The notes below the pieces were generated by a model. That model made no database searches. It was not told the origin of the DNA and was given only the letters and a program-made list of their open reading frames with translations. The position numbers and the translations under genes are program-made. 53,034 bases of DNA from an uncultured Rhizobiaceae bacterium (GTDB lineage: Bacteria > Pseudomonadota > Alphaproteobacteria > Rhizobiales > Rhizobiaceae), in assembly GCA_958296345.1 (NCBI GenBank), contig CATQIJ010000017.1:1-53034 (forward strand), given 5' to 3'. Shown one piece after another: positions 1 to 12,066 of the stretch (positions are counted from its first letter, which is position 1; the number at the start of each line of letters is the position of its first letter).

Positions 1-650
1 CGCTACCTGACCCTGCAACACCTGTAACTCCAGAAACGCCAACATCTACACCTGAACCAGAAGTTTCAGAAGATGGTTTGGAAAAACTGATTGAAGAAAA
101 TAGAATTCCTGTACCTAAGGTAGCGGTTCGTCCAAAACCAGCTAAACCAAATACGGCAAAAACAAATGACCGTAAAAAGCTTGAAGAGTTAGCAAAAGCA
201 AGTGGCAAACCTGATGCGCCTGTGAAGAAAGAAGCTAAGAAAGAAACTAAGCTTCAAGATAAAAAGAAGGCTTCTTCTGGTGGGCAAAAAAAATCTACTA
301 AGACTGCTTCACTTGGCACTAAAAAAGGCAAGTCTTCCGGTACACTTTCTCGAAGTGAGTTAGACGCTCTACGTTCTAAAGTTGAGGGTTGTGCTAGTGG
401 TATTAGCGGTCAGCTTATTTCTGAAAACCTACAAATTAAAATTGTAATTCAACTAGCACCCGATGGCAGTATTAAAAAGATACCTGTTGTTGATACGATT
501 GGTGGCACGCAGGCAGAACGCAAACGATATGGCTCTGCCATGGTGCGTGCAGTAAAGCGCTGTGCTCCTTATGATTTTTTACCTAAAGATAAATATGACA
601 CTTGGGCTGAGATTGTACCTACATTCTATCCAGCTAAGATGTTCCAATAA
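1..650 (+). CDS. tolA: TolA, C-terminal part (Tol-Pal envelope energiser), truncated by the window edge
   Basis: The reading frame is open from the left edge (codons in phase with base 3), so the start lies outside the window. The visible part begins with a Pro/Thr/Glu-rich linker, continues as a Lys/Ala-rich helical segment, and ends in a TonB/TolA-like C-terminal domain of about 90 residues. That domain has two cysteines (EGCASG and KRCAPY) that could form the disulfide typical of TolA domain III. TolA is an inner-membrane protein that spans the periplasm and couples TolQR proton-motive force to TolB and Pal during outer-membrane constriction. The call rests mainly on context: tolB follows after 24 bases, then pal and cpoB. 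A TonB-family protein is the alternative on domain grounds alone. Confidence 0.88.
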   Translation, partial: LPDPATPVTPETPTSTPEPEVSEDGLEKLIEENRIPVPKVAVRPKPAKPNTAKTNDRKKLEELAKASGKPDAPVKKEAKKETKLQDKKKASSGGQKKSTKTASLGTKKGKSSGTLSRSELDALRSKVEGCASGISGQLISENLQIKIVIQLAPDGSIKKIPVVDTIGGTQAERKRYGSAMVRAVKRCAPYDFLPKDKYDTWAEIVPTFYPAKMFQ

Positions 651-674
651 GACTTATGACAAAGAGGAAAACCC

Positions 675-1979
675 ATGTTTTCGACATTTAAGAAACTTTT
701 CATCACATTAATTGCAATCTTTGCGTTTGCAACGAGCGCCAGTGCGCGGATTGAATTTGATATTACACGCGGTAATGTTGAGCCTCTTCCCGTTGCTATT
801 ATGGATTTTCAGGGTGATAAAGTTGCTCAAGATATCTCAGCAATAATTTCAAATAACCTTAGGAATTCGGGTCTCTTTAAAATAACGGATAAAGCTGCTT
901 TCATTCAAAAAACACTGCCTGTTAGTGGGCGACCAAAACTTGAAGATTGGCGTGTTTTAAATGTTCAAGCGCTTGCAAATGGTGCGGTTAGTAAACTTGC
1001 TGACGGACGCCTTCGTGTTGATTATCGCCTTTGGGATATTTTTGCTTCAGAGGAAGTGTTTGGCGGAAAGCGCCTAGAAATTGAAGCTAAGTTCTGGCGT
1101 CGTGCGGCGCATATTATTTCTGATAAAATCTATGAAGGCCTAACAGGTGAAAAAGGTTATTTTGACAGCCGCGTTGTGTTCGTAGATGAATCTGGTCCCA
1201 AAAATAAACGCGTGAAGCGTCTTGTGATAATGGATCAGGATGGTGCAAATATTCGTACGCTCACTCGTGGTAGTGACTTGGTTTTAACGCCGCGTTTCTC
1301 ACCAACCCGCCAAGAGATTACTTATATGTCTTTTGAAGGCGGTCAGCCGCGTGTTTATCTTCTGCAAATTGAAACAGGCCAGCGCGAAGTTGTGGGCAAT
1401 TTTCCAGGTATGACTTTCTCGCCAAGGTTTTCTCCTGATGGACAAAAGATTGTGATGAGCCTTCAACAAGAAGGTAACGCCAATATTTATTCAATGGATT
1501 TGCGTTCTCGTAATACAACACGCTTAACAAGCGGAGCAGCGATTGATACAGCGCCTTCGTTTGCACCTGATGGTTCAAGGCTCGTCTTTGAATCAGACAG
1601 AGGTGGTCGTCAGCAGCTTTATGTTATGGGTGCTGGAGGTGGGACTCCAAAACGTATTTCGTTTGGTAATGGTCGTTACTCAACGCCTGTGTGGTCTCCA
1701 CGTGGAGATTTGATTGCATTTACAAAGCAATCTGGTGGACAATTTTTAATTGGGGTGATGAAGCCAGATGGTTCGGGCGAGCGTATTTTAGCTGAAGGGT
1801 TTCATAATGAAGGCCCGACATGGGCGCCTAATGGTCGTGTGTTGATGTTCTTCCGCGAAAGCCCAGGTGCTAAGGGTGGGCCTAAGCTTTATTCAATTGA
1901 TTTAACAGGCCGTAATGAGCGTAAAGTGCAAACGCCCTCGTTTGCATCTGATCCTGCATGGTCGCCATTATTGGATTGA
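675..1979 (+). CDS. tolB: Tol-Pal system periplasmic beta-propeller protein TolB
   Basis: This 434-residue protein has the usual length for TolB. Residues 1-24 form a signal peptide ending in SASA. An N-terminal alpha/beta domain (about 25-160) precedes a beta-propeller with the repeated FSPDG / [16 protein letters not shown] / WSPRGD motifs (about 200-434). TolB is periplasmic and binds Pal, TolA and other envelope partners. The start ATG has a good ribosome-binding site (AGAGGAAA, about 7 bases upstream). It lies between tolA and pal and is probably co-transcribed with tolA. No damage is visible. Confidence 0.97.
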   Translation: MFSTFKKLFITLIAIFAFATSASARIEFDITRGNVEPLPVAIMDFQGDKVAQDISAIISNNLRNSGLFKITDKAAFIQKTLPVSGRPKLEDWRVLNVQALANGAVSKLADGRLRVDYRLWDIFASEEVFGGKRLEIEAKFWRRAAHIISDKIYEGLTGEKGYFDSRVVFVDESGPKNKRVKRLVIMDQDGANIRTLTRGSDLVLTPRFSPTRQEITYMSFEGGQPRVYLLQIETGQREVVGNFPGMTFSPRFSPDGQKIVMSLQQEGNANIYSMDLRSRNTTRLTSGAAIDTAPSFAPDGSRLVFESDRGGRQQLYVMGAGGGTPKRISFGNGRYSTPVWSPRGDLIAFTKQSGGQFLIGVMKPDGSGERILAEGFHNEGPTWAPNGRVLMFFRESPGAKGGPKLYSIDLTGRNERKVQTPSFASDPAWSPLLD

Positions 1980-2173
1980 TCTTAATATAAGCATTAAATC
2001 ATTCTTTCTTGCCGCCATTTTGACATATTGCAGTGTTCAAAGGGCAAAAGTGGCAGGAAACCATATTGTAACAAAAGGCTTATAAAGGGTTTGTTAACCT
2101 CGTTTCTTGAGTGGGAATTAACCTGAACAAGTTATTATCAAAGTCAGTAAAATCTTATAGGAGCGACGGGCAC

Positions 2174-2680
2174 ATGCTTGCTGCAACATCAATTTTAAAA
2201 TCACCAGCAGTTCTTGCTTTAGCGCTTGGCTTAGCAGTTGCAGGTTGTGCGAAGAAAGATAAATTGCCAGATAATTCTGGCCAGTTAGGTCTTAATAATT
2301 CTGGTGAAGCACCAGGTTCTCCTGGCGAATTTACCACAACCATTGGTGATCGTGTTTTCTTTGAAACCGATAGTACAATTTTGACGGCAACAGCGCGTCA
2401 AACTTTAACGGGTCAAGCACAGTGGTTGCTCCGTTATCCTAATTATCTAATTACGATCGAAGGTCATGCAGATGAGCGCGGTACACGCGAATATAACTTG
2501 GCACTAGGTGCACGCCGTGCTGCTGCTACACGTGACTTCTTAGCTTCGCAAGGGGTTCCAAGAAGCCGTATCCGTACAATCTCTTTTGGTAAAGAACGCC
2601 CGATTGCAGTTTGTAACGATATTTCTTGTTGGTCTCAAAACCGCCGTGCAAGAACAGCTTTGACACAACCTCAAGGTTAG
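2174..2680 (+). CDS. pal: Peptidoglycan-associated lipoprotein Pal
   Basis: The frame is open from a GTG at 2111, but the ATG at 2174 is preferred. It follows AGGAG and gives a classic lipoprotein signal peptide with the lipobox VAGC, so the mature protein starts at that cysteine. The remaining part is an OmpA-like peptidoglycan-binding domain with GDRVFFETDS, the motif IEGHADERGTREYN and the terminal NRRART. Pal is tethered to the outer membrane, binds diaminopimelate in peptidoglycan, and partners with TolB and TolA. The 194-base gap from tolB may hold its own promoter. A strong terminator follows at 2709. Confidence 0.96.
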   Translation: MLAATSILKSPAVLALALGLAVAGCAKKDKLPDNSGQLGLNNSGEAPGSPGEFTTTIGDRVFFETDSTILTATARQTLTGQAQWLLRYPNYLITIEGHADERGTREYNLALGARRAAATRDFLASQGVPRSRIRTISFGKERPIAVCNDISCWSQNRRARTALTQPQG

Positions 2681-2708
2681 TAGTTTAAAAATATCTTAGA
2701 ATTTAAAG

Positions 2709-2733
2709 GCGGCTTTGATAAGCCGCTTTTTTT
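2709..2733 (+). terminator. Rho-independent terminator after pal
   Basis: A perfect 7-bp stem (GCGGCTT / AAGCCGC) with a 4-base loop is followed by seven T residues. It separates pal from cpoB, so cpoB-tilS probably has its own promoter in 2735-2838. Confidence 0.9.
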
Positions 2734-2838
2734 ATGCATTTTAGCATGACCACAACAAATTTTAGACGTAGTTTTATTGCTTATTTAAGATAAGACTGCT
2801 TCATTAGAATTATTGTTTTCTAAATTGGGGAATTACGG

Positions 2839-3813
2839 ATGAAAAGACTATTTCTTTCCTTGTGCCTTGGGTGCGCGGTAGTAATGCCAGCGCAAGCTTT
2901 GCAACCAGGAATGCCTATTATTAAAGTTCAATCAGGTGATGCTGCTTATCGTGTAAGTGTGCTGGAAGAACAGGTGCGTCAACTGAATGGCCGTATTGAA
3001 GAGCTGACATTCCAATTACTTGAAATGCAAGAAAAACTGCGCCGCCAAAATGAAGATAATGAGTTTCGCTTCCAAGAACTTGAAGAGAAAAAAGGCTCGC
3101 TTAGCGACGGTACAACCGACAATGTTGCTTCTAGTACAACTGGAGACACTGGCCTGGAAAAGCCTGAACCGTCTGATCAGACTGCAATCAATACTGATTC
3201 AGACGGAAATACAGAGCAATCACAAACTGAAATAGCTAAAGTTCCAATGATAGATGGTGTTGAAATTTATCAAGGTGAAGGCGGATTGGATCCAAATTTA
3301 TCTGGGAATTTGGGCACGATTTTATTTGATGAGAATGGCAATATTGTTGATTCTACCATTGGTAAGCCACTTGATCTAACAGCTTTACCTAAAGCTGGTG
3401 AAGTTCAAGATACAATGCCAGAAAGTGCAGATGAACTTTTTGATCTTGGGTTTAATCATGTTCAAACTGGACGATATCAAGAGGCAGAAAATACGCTTGT
3501 GAAGTTTTCGGATAATTACGCAAACCATCCTCGTATGCCCGAAGCTCGATTTTGGCTTGGGGAAAGTTATCTTGGTCGTAGTCAATTTAAAAAGGCTGCA
3601 GAAACTTATCTTGATGCGCAAAAGCGCTGGCCTAATAGTAAGTTTGGCCCCCAAACACTACTGAAGTTAGGCGTGTCGCTTGCAGGGTTAAATCAGCGCG
3701 AGCTTGCATGTGCTACTTTCGCTAAGGTTTCTCAAAAATATCCAAATACATCACGCGCTGTGCGCCGCAATGTTGCATATGAACAAAATGCGGCTCGCTG
3801 TTTAACAAATTAA
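2839..3813 (+). CDS. cpoB: Cell division coordinator CpoB (YbgF), Tol-Pal associated
   Basis: This 324-residue periplasmic protein has an N-terminal signal peptide (about residues 1-20, ending AQA). It is followed by a coiled-coil trimerisation segment (about 34-85, rich in Glu/Gln/Leu heptads), a long acidic, low-complexity linker, and three TPR-like repeats (about 200-324: ADELFDLG, ARFWLGESY, QTLLKLGVSL). In enterobacteria CpoB links the Tol machine to PBP1b and coordinates peptidoglycan synthesis with outer-membrane constriction. Its location after pal fits. A GGGGA ribosome-binding site precedes the ATG. The linker is longer than in E. coli, which is common in rhizobia. Confidence 0.93.
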   Translation: MKRLFLSLCLGCAVVMPAQALQPGMPIIKVQSGDAAYRVSVLEEQVRQLNGRIEELTFQLLEMQEKLRRQNEDNEFRFQELEEKKGSLSDGTTDNVASSTTGDTGLEKPEPSDQTAINTDSDGNTEQSQTEIAKVPMIDGVEIYQGEGGLDPNLSGNLGTILFDENGNIVDSTIGKPLDLTALPKAGEVQDTMPESADELFDLGFNHVQTGRYQEAENTLVKFSDNYANHPRMPEARFWLGESYLGRSQFKKAAETYLDAQKRWPNSKFGPQTLLKLGVSLAGLNQRELACATFAKVSQKYPNTSRAVRRNVAYEQNAARCLTN

Positions 3814-3821
3814 GAACTGAC

Positions 3822-5150
3822 ATGGTCTCTCCAATTAACCCATTAGAACTTTTTAAAACAGTTGATGCTGATAGCCCAATTATTGTCGCGGTCTCAGGTG
3901 GCAGTGATTCTGTTGCTCTATTATTACTTGCTTCCAGTTGGGCAAAAAGCGTCGATGCAAGCTTGCAGGTTGTCACGATTGATCACGGGTTAAGACCCGA
4001 GGCTGCTGCAGAGGCTGCTTTTGTTTCTGGCATCAGCGAAGGTTTGGATTTACCACATCTTACACTCGCCTGGGATGGAATAAAGCCTGAGAGTGGTATT
4101 TCGCAAGCTGCGAGAAATGTAAGGTATCAGCTCTTAGAAGAGTTTGCTTGTGATATCGGTGCAAAAACCATTCTTGTTGGTCATACAGCAAACGATCAAG
4201 CAGAAACGATTTTGATGCGCAATGCGCGCGGTGAAGAGGACCAGCAAGGGCGTGGTATGTCTGGCATTTCACCCTTAATGTTATTGCCAAACCGAACAAC
4301 GCTCATGCGTCCTTTGCTCGATATTAGCAGAAATGATTTGCGCTCATACCTTAAAGAAATGAACCAGAGCTGGATTGAAGATCCTAGTAATTTTGATGAG
4401 GCTTATGAGCGGGTTAGAATTCGAAATTCACTTGGTGAAGACGAAAAACAAATTGCTGAACTTTGTAAATTTGCCAAGTTGTCAGGTAAGCTTCGTAAAG
4501 CGCTGGCAGATGACGCTGCATCTATTTTGGCTCAATATATCAAGGTCGGCGAAGGCCCATTATATTCAATTCCTAAAACTGCGTTCGACAATCATTCACT
4601 ATCAGTTAAAAAACTTGCCTTACAGGTTTTAATTGCGATTGCAGGGGGGGCTGAATATTTTGTTTCAGGCAACTCAATTAATCGACTACTTGATGAGGAT
4701 TGCGAGAGCCGCATAACAATAGGGCATGCTGTTATTGAGGTGAGCGATAGTCAGTTTAAGTTTTACCGTGAAAAACGTAATCTTCCTTCTGTTGTTGTTG
4801 GGCCTGGGGATCATGTTATATGGGATGGGCGCTATCTTATAAAAAATAACAGTGCTTCGTCTTACTTTTGCGGTTCTTTATCATTTGCTCAGTTGCAGAA
4901 TATTGAAGAAACTAGAGGACGAAAATTGGCCGTGAAACCTAGAGCAGTGCTAGGTGGTACGCCTTATCTATGCGGTGATGGGGATGATGCGATCTTACCC
5001 TTTATCAAGGGGTTTGAAATGCCAGCAAAACTGAATTTAACTTTATGCGTGCGTTCTATTGAGTATTTTTGCCCAGAGTATGACTTTTCATTGCTTGAAT
5101 TTGTTGATGCGCTGAAAGCTCGCATGGGCAGTTTGGGGCATGTTGAGTAG
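3822..5150 (+). CDS. tilS: tRNA(Ile)-lysidine synthase TilS
   Basis: This 442-residue enzyme has the N-type ATP-pyrophosphatase P-loop SGGSDSVAL near residue 24 and the family motifs IDHGLRPE and GHTANDQAETILMR. TilS ligates lysine to C34 of tRNA-Ile2(CAU), converting its specificity from AUG to AUA, and is essential. It starts only 8 bases after the cpoB stop, so it is probably co-transcribed with it. This cpoB-tilS-ftsH order is typical of Rhizobiales. The frame is intact. Confidence 0.95.
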   Translation: MVSPINPLELFKTVDADSPIIVAVSGGSDSVALLLLASSWAKSVDASLQVVTIDHGLRPEAAAEAAFVSGISEGLDLPHLTLAWDGIKPESGISQAARNVRYQLLEEFACDIGAKTILVGHTANDQAETILMRNARGEEDQQGRGMSGISPLMLLPNRTTLMRPLLDISRNDLRSYLKEMNQSWIEDPSNFDEAYERVRIRNSLGEDEKQIAELCKFAKLSGKLRKALADDAASILAQYIKVGEGPLYSIPKTAFDNHSLSVKKLALQVLIAIAGGAEYFVSGNSINRLLDEDCESRITIGHAVIEVSDSQFKFYREKRNLPSVVVGPGDHVIWDGRYLIKNNSASSYFCGSLSFAQLQNIEETRGRKLAVKPRAVLGGTPYLCGDGDDAILPFIKGFEMPAKLNLTLCVRSIEYFCPEYDFSLLEFVDALKARMGSLGHVE

Positions 5151-5234
5151 AATTATTGTAATTTTTTATCAATTATTCGTAATAAGCAAAATATTTATCG
5201 TTGCTAACCTTGGCAATTACCTAACCCAACCTAT

Positions 5235-5266
5235 CTTGAGGTAATATTCGAGAAAACCTATTATAC
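5235..5266 (+). promoter_or_regulatory. Candidate heat-shock (sigma-32) promoter in front of ftsH
   Basis: CTTG at 5235-5238 is followed, after 18 bases, by CCTATTATA at 5257. This resembles the alphaproteobacterial RpoH promoter pattern (CTTG, 17-18 bases, CYTATNT), with one departure in the -10 element. It lies about 40 bases before the ftsH start. FtsH is a known sigma-32 target in several bacteria, and an rpoH gene lies in this window. This is a pattern match only. Confidence 0.45.
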
Positions 5267-5302
5267 TGAGATATTAGGTAAACCAATTTCCAGGAAGTTC
5301 CA

Positions 5303-7230
<1,928 letters not shown>

Positions 7231-7256
7231 GTTCAAAGTCACTATTTGTTAACCAT

Positions 7257-7289
7257 AAAGACCGCAATCTTAAAGTTTGCGGTCTTTTT
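7257..7289 (+). terminator. Terminator after ftsH
   Basis: AAAGACCGCAA and TTGCGGTCTTT form a perfect 11-bp stem around a 9-base loop, followed by a T run. It ends ftsH transcription 27 bases after its stop. Confidence 0.9.
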
Positions 7290-7399
7290 GTATCTGATGT
7301 GTTATAATCTGATACACATTTTGACTGCGCAAGTTAAGCACCTTGGTGTATTGGGTAATCAGACTTGCTGGGCATGGCATGAAAAATCGGGTAGAAATT

Positions 7400-8771
7400 A
7401 TGAAACGTAAGTATTTTGGCACTGACGGAATTCGCGGAACCGCAAACCGTTTCCCTATGACAGCAGATATTGCTATGCGAGTGGGCATGGCAGCAGGTAT
7501 TGCCTTTCGCAGGGGGGACCATCGTCACGTGTGGTAATTGGCAAAGATACTAGATTGTCTGGCTATATGATTGAAAACGCAGTTGGTTGCTGGTTTTACT
7601 GCTGCTGGTATGGACGTTCTTTTATTAGGGGCCTATCCCAACACCTGCTGTTGCAATTGCTTACACGCTCTATGCGTGCTGATATTGGTGTAATGATTTC
7701 TGCTTCTCACAATGCGTATCAAGATAATGGCATTAAATTATTTGGCCCCGATGGCTTTAAGCTTTCAGATAAGATTGAAGTTAATATTGAGCGTTTACTT
7801 GATGAAAGAACTTACTTCGCAACTTGCACATCCAAATGAAGTTGGACGTGCAACACGTGTTGAAGGCGTTCATGCGCGTTATATAGAATTTGCAAAGCGC
7901 ACACTACCGCGTAAAATGTCTCTTGATGGTATGCGTATTGTTATGGATTGTGCAAATGGCGCAGCATATAAGGTAGCTCCAGAGGCATTATGGGAGCTTG
8001 GTGCGGATGTTGTTCCAATAGGCAATGAGCCAAACGGTTACAAACATTAATCGCGACTGTGGTTCTACAAGTACGGCGCAGCTTTGTCGTAAGGTTCGTG
8101 AAACGAGAGCTGACATTGGTATTGCACTTGATGGTGATGCAGATCGTTTAATTGTTGTTGATCAAAATTCTAACGTGATTGATGGCGATCAGATTATGGC
8201 GCTTATTTCTGAGTATTGGCATGAGACGAATAGGTTGGCTGGCGGCGGAGTTGTTGCAACTGTTATGTCTAATCTTGGTCTTGAACGGTTTCTTAATGAC
8301 CAAAAACTTGATTTAATCCGAACCAAAGTTGGTGACCGTTATGTCGTTCAGCATATGCGTGAACATGGTTTCAATTTAGGCGGAGAAACAATCTGGGCAT
8401 ATGATTATGTCTGATTTTGCTACAACAGGGGACGGCCTTGTTGCAGCTTTGCAAGTACTTGCTGTCGTTCAAGCTGAGAACAAACCTGTAAGTGACGTTT
8501 GCAGAAAATTTGAGCCTGTACCGCAATTGATGAAAAATGTTCGATATTCAAACGGCGAGCCACTTGAAGATAAGCTTGTTAAAGAGGCGTCAAAGAAGGT
8601 GAAAACCGTCTAGGTAATTCTGGCAGACTTGTCATTAGAGCCTCTGGAACTGAGCCCTTAATTCGTGTGATGGCTGAATGCGATGATGAAGCCTTGGTCG
8701 AAAATGTCGTCAATGATATCGTTGCTGTTGTCCAAAAAAGTTTGCTGCATAAAATAAATTTTTCAATTTAG
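7400..8771 (+). CDS. glmM: Phosphoglucosamine mutase GlmM, interrupted by about eight indels
   Basis: The ATG at 7400 starts the family N-terminus [16 protein letters not shown]. Joining the frames gives a complete protein of about 450 residues with the phosphoserine loop [12 protein letters not shown], the metal-binding DGDADR, the sugar-binding GGE(Q)SGH and the C-terminal phosphate-binding [12 protein letters not shown]. GlmM converts glucosamine-6-phosphate to glucosamine-1-phosphate for UDP-GlcNAc synthesis and is essential for peptidoglycan and LPS. Shifts lie near 7528, 7582, 7628, 7666, 7807, 8036, 8388 and 8590. Six are insertions and two are deletions. No motif is lost once they are corrected. 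I read this as sequencing error; ftsH-glmM neighbours are normal in this order. Confidence 0.92.
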
Positions 8772-8960
8772 TTCTCTTATAAAGATTGCTTCCAAGAGGG
8801 AGATTTCTTTGTTTTTGGACAATCGTAAATAAGTCTTAACCTTAATTTTTAACCTTAATAATTACGGTTAAGAGCGTTTTAAACCATTCTACTTCATATT
8901 CCTGATTATTGAATTTTCTCAACGCGTCAATCGTGACGTTTATCAGGAAGGAAGTTTGCA

Positions 8961-9852
8961 ATGCGCAGCTTTAAAAAAAATGTCTCTCGTTGCTGCTGCA
9001 CTCATGGCATCTACCGCTATGGTTCAGGCAGCTGATTTAATCCCAGTTACCTACATATGATTTACCACCGGAAGTTGTTTCCGGTTTCCGCATCAAGCGG
9101 TTGGTACATTCGCGGTGATATTGGCTATGCTAGTCTTGGACCATAAAGGTGTAGATTACTTGCAAGGACCACTTCTTACAGGTCGATTTTGAACAACATG
9201 AACTAGATTCAACTTGGTCTCAATTCAAGGTGGTATCGGTTATCAGGTTACGGATTACTTCCGTATTGATGGTACAGTTAAATACTTAGGTTCATCAGAC
9301 TTTGATGGCTCATCAGCACCTGCAGGTTCTGTTTGTAATGGTGGTGCAGTATATGCTGGTTTTACATGTGCTTATAATGATGACAGTGAACTAGAATCTG
9401 CAACTATTTTTATGGCTAACGCTTATGTTGATCTGGGTACTGTAAATGGTTTCACACCATATGTTGGTGCTGGTATTGGTGGCGCTAAAGTGAAATACGG
9501 TGATCTACTTAACGATCAAACATGTACAGTAGCTGATCCGGCTTGTGACGCAGAAGATTTCGTTCACTCTGGTGAAACTGAAACACGTTTTGCTTGGGCT
9601 ATTCATGCCGGCGCTGCATATGATGTTAGTTGTCGTACAAAAATTGACGCTGGTTATACATATACTCGCATCGAAGGTGGCAACATGTTTGGCACTGGTG
9701 TTGGTGCAGTTGGTGGCTTAACACCAGGTGTTGCGCAAGGTGGTAATGGTTTTGATCGTGGTATCGATATTCATGAAGGTCGCGTTGGTCTTCGTTACGC
9801 ACTAAGCGATGCTGGGTGTCATCAGCCTGTGGCCTCCACAGGTTGTATATAA
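8961..9852 (+). CDS. Outer-membrane beta-barrel protein (rhizobial Omp25/Omp31-like), 5' part frameshifted
   Basis: The ATG at 8961 follows a strong AGGAAGGAAG site. The first codons give a signal peptide (MRSFKK, then an Ala/Met-rich core ending VQAAD) once one A is removed from the A-run near 8975. Further indels lie between about 9050 and 9210, after which the frame is open to 9852. The readable part has the GWYIRGDIGY turn and alternating amphipathic strands with YVDLG, PYVGAGIGGAKV and AGYTYTRIEGG. These are typical of the 8-stranded OMP beta-barrel family found in Brucella and rhizobia. It has an unusual Cys-containing tail after the last strand (LRYALS). Its substrate, if any, is unknown. 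A paralogue follows at 9954. Confidence 0.75.
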
Positions 9853-9953
9853 GTAAGTTGGTTTGAGGGAGGGGCTTCAAACCTTCCCTCCCTATAGTTT
9901 AAGTAATCCGCATATTGCGGGGAAACAAAGTATCATGAGCTGAGGGCTTAAAA

Positions 9954-10913
9954 ATGAAACGTTTTGTATTAAATTCTACCGTAGCAGCAATAGCATTGCT
10001 TTCAGCTTCGAGTGCATTTGCCGGTGATTATAATTCTGGTGTTGTATCAAAGACGCCTAGTGAAGGTTACACAGACGTTGAATTTGGAAGCGGATGGTAT
10101 CTTCGTGGTGATATTACTTATAATATTGATGGTAGAAGTAATAATACTTTTAGGGATTTATCTGCTTTAAATCGTTCTGTCCAAGCTGATTATGATGATG
10201 CGGTTGGCGCTAGAGTCGGGTTTGGTTATTATGTTTCTCCAAATGTCAGACTTGAAGTAAATGCAGAAACTGTATTAAATTCTGAATTAAATTCTGTCTC
10301 TGGGTTTAATTTTGCTGGTCAGCGCGATGTTGATATTGTTACAACTCCAGCTACTCCAACTACACCAGCTGTGACTTCTCCAGATGCAGTTTTCTTCGAT
10401 GCTAATGGAACCGTAACAGGCACAACAGCTGGCCTATTTACTGGTGCTACTACTGCTCCAATTTCTGGTTCAGAGGATTTTGAAGCTAGTTACTCGACAT
10501 CAACTCTAATGCTTAATGGATATTATGATTTAGTATCAGTTGGTAAGTTTAAGCCTTATGTTGGTGTTGGTGCAGGTATAGGGCGCGTGAATTATAATCA
10601 GTCACGACTCTTAGTTTGTTCTCCTGGAGCGGGTGAAACTTGCGCAGGCGGCCTTCCAGGTGAGAGAACTGAATCTACTTTCACAGTTGAAGATGAATAT
10701 TGGACGTATGCATATCAACTAAGTCTTGGTACTGCCATTGCGGTTGATGAAAGAACGTCAATTGATATTGGGTATTCTTATACAGGATTTGGTTCAGGTG
10801 ATGACCTAAACTATGCAGATGGTACAGGTATTGATTCAGATGGTGTAAATATTCACCAAGTTAGAGTCGGTATCGTTACGATATTTGGTAAGAGTCTAGA
10901 TTTCTTAACCTAG
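9954..10913 (+). CDS. Outer-membrane beta-barrel protein, intact paralogue
   Basis: This 319-residue protein has a clear signal peptide (residues 1-23, ending AFAGD). It carries the same GWYLRGDITY N-terminal strand, repeated DLVSVGKFKPYVGVGAGIG and IDIGYSYTGFG elements, and a closing strand VRVGIVTIFGK. It is a small porin-like barrel of the OMP_b-brl type, probably structural or adhesive. It lies 101 bases after the preceding barrel gene and is likely a tandem duplicate that has diverged. A Thr/Pro-rich insertion (about residues 128-165) looks like a long surface loop. The frame is intact, unlike its neighbour. Confidence 0.75.
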   Translation: MKRFVLNSTVAAIALLSASSAFAGDYNSGVVSKTPSEGYTDVEFGSGWYLRGDITYNIDGRSNNTFRDLSALNRSVQADYDDAVGARVGFGYYVSPNVRLEVNAETVLNSELNSVSGFNFAGQRDVDIVTTPATPTTPAVTSPDAVFFDANGTVTGTTAGLFTGATTAPISGSEDFEASYSTSTLMLNGYYDLVSVGKFKPYVGVGAGIGRVNYNQSRLLVCSPGAGETCAGGLPGERTESTFTVEDEYWTYAYQLSLGTAIAVDERTSIDIGYSYTGFGSGDDLNYADGTGIDSDGVNIHQVRVGIVTIFGKSLDFLT

Positions 10914-10922
10914 TGATTTTAA

Positions 10923-10947
10923 GGCCGCTATTTTAGCTGCCTTTTTT
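10923..10947 (+). terminator. Terminator after the second barrel gene
   Basis: GGCCGCTA and TAGCTGCC pair in an 8-bp stem with one mismatch, followed by a run of T. It could also serve the convergent exporter gene from the other side, but the T run favours the plus strand. Confidence 0.7.
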
Positions 10948-10952
10948 GTATT

Positions 10953-11848
10953 CTAAGATTGCTTTTGTGCAAGCATGATACCGCCTAAAACTAAGACTAG
11001 TCCGATAGCATGATAGGCTTCAAATTTTTTCTTCAAGAATTATTACAGCTAAAATTGCACCGAAAATTGGAACAAGATTGATAAACAATCCACCTCTGTT
11101 TGAGCCAATTTTATCAAGCCCGAGTATCCAGAATAATTGTGCAATTACGGACGGGAAAAACTCCCGCATAAAGAACAACACTCCATCCTCCTCCATCTGG
11201 CCATAAGAAACTGTTGCTGTAGACTTCGTGTAAAACAAAAGGTGTTGTGGTGATCAATGCAGCTACACCAAGAACGCTCAAAAAGCTAAGTGGGTGTATG
11301 TTCGGTTTGCTTTTTAATAATACAGAATAAATACCATAAACCATAATAGCGCCGAGCATAAGCAAATCGCCGATATTTAAGGATTGGTTTCCAAGTCCAA
11401 ATAAATTGCCCCTAGTGACAGTTATAGCAACTCCTATGAGGGTGAATTAAGAAGCCTATGACTTGAAAAGAGTTACCTTGGTTCTGTATAATATATAATT
11501 TAATAACAAAAACAATTAACGGCATTGAAGCCTGTTCAATAGCAACGTTTTATCGCTGTTGTATGATTAAGCGCCAGATACATCAGCGCGTTAAATGTAG
11601 CAAAGCCAAATGCGCCGAGCAAAAATAAGAATTGCCAGTGCTTTCTAATCATTTCAGCATCACGTTTGAGGTGAGTAATAGAAAAACAACTAATATGATA
11701 CAAGCAATTATCCATCGTAACCAAGTAAGTAGGAATGGTGAAACATGACCTGCACCAAATTTGCCAGCAATGGCATTACCGCCCACAAAAGCGCTGTTAA
11801 AGATAGCAGCAAATATGGGTGTGTAAGGGAAGAAGACTTAGGTTGCAT
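10953..11848 (-). CDS. EamA/DMT-family membrane exporter, interrupted by several indels
   Basis: Joining frames on the minus strand gives about 300 residues with ten hydrophobic helices in two EamA repeats. Recognisable pieces are LLLSLTALLWA, FGFATFNALMYLALNHTTA, MLGAIMVYGIYSVLLK and the end NLVPIFGAILAVIILEE. These are typical of drug/metabolite-type exporters, whose substrates cannot be told from sequence. The probable start is the Met at 11848 (MQPKSSSLTHPY). At least four shifts are needed, in the same stretch where ftsH, glmM and purA are also broken. The gene is convergent with the barrel gene and divergent from purA. Confidence 0.75.
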
Positions 11849-12066
11849 TTGAATTTTTGACTTCTTGTAAGTTACAGAAAAAATTGCTTGTACCCATAAA
11901 AAAATTGTAGTGAACATAAACTCTAGGTTGATGTTTGCAGCTTTTTTGGACTATTAACAACCGTAATCTTGTTTCTTCATTAGCTTTGATCTCGATTGCA
12001 CAATCATCCAGTTGTTCTGCGATAGTTTGCCAGTTTAATTAAAATGCAAAGATAAAAGAGAGTTCT

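Noticed and set aside
7249..7256. TTAACCAT after ftsH as a CtrA site
   Set aside because: It lies between the ftsH stop and its terminator, not in a promoter position, and is probably chance.
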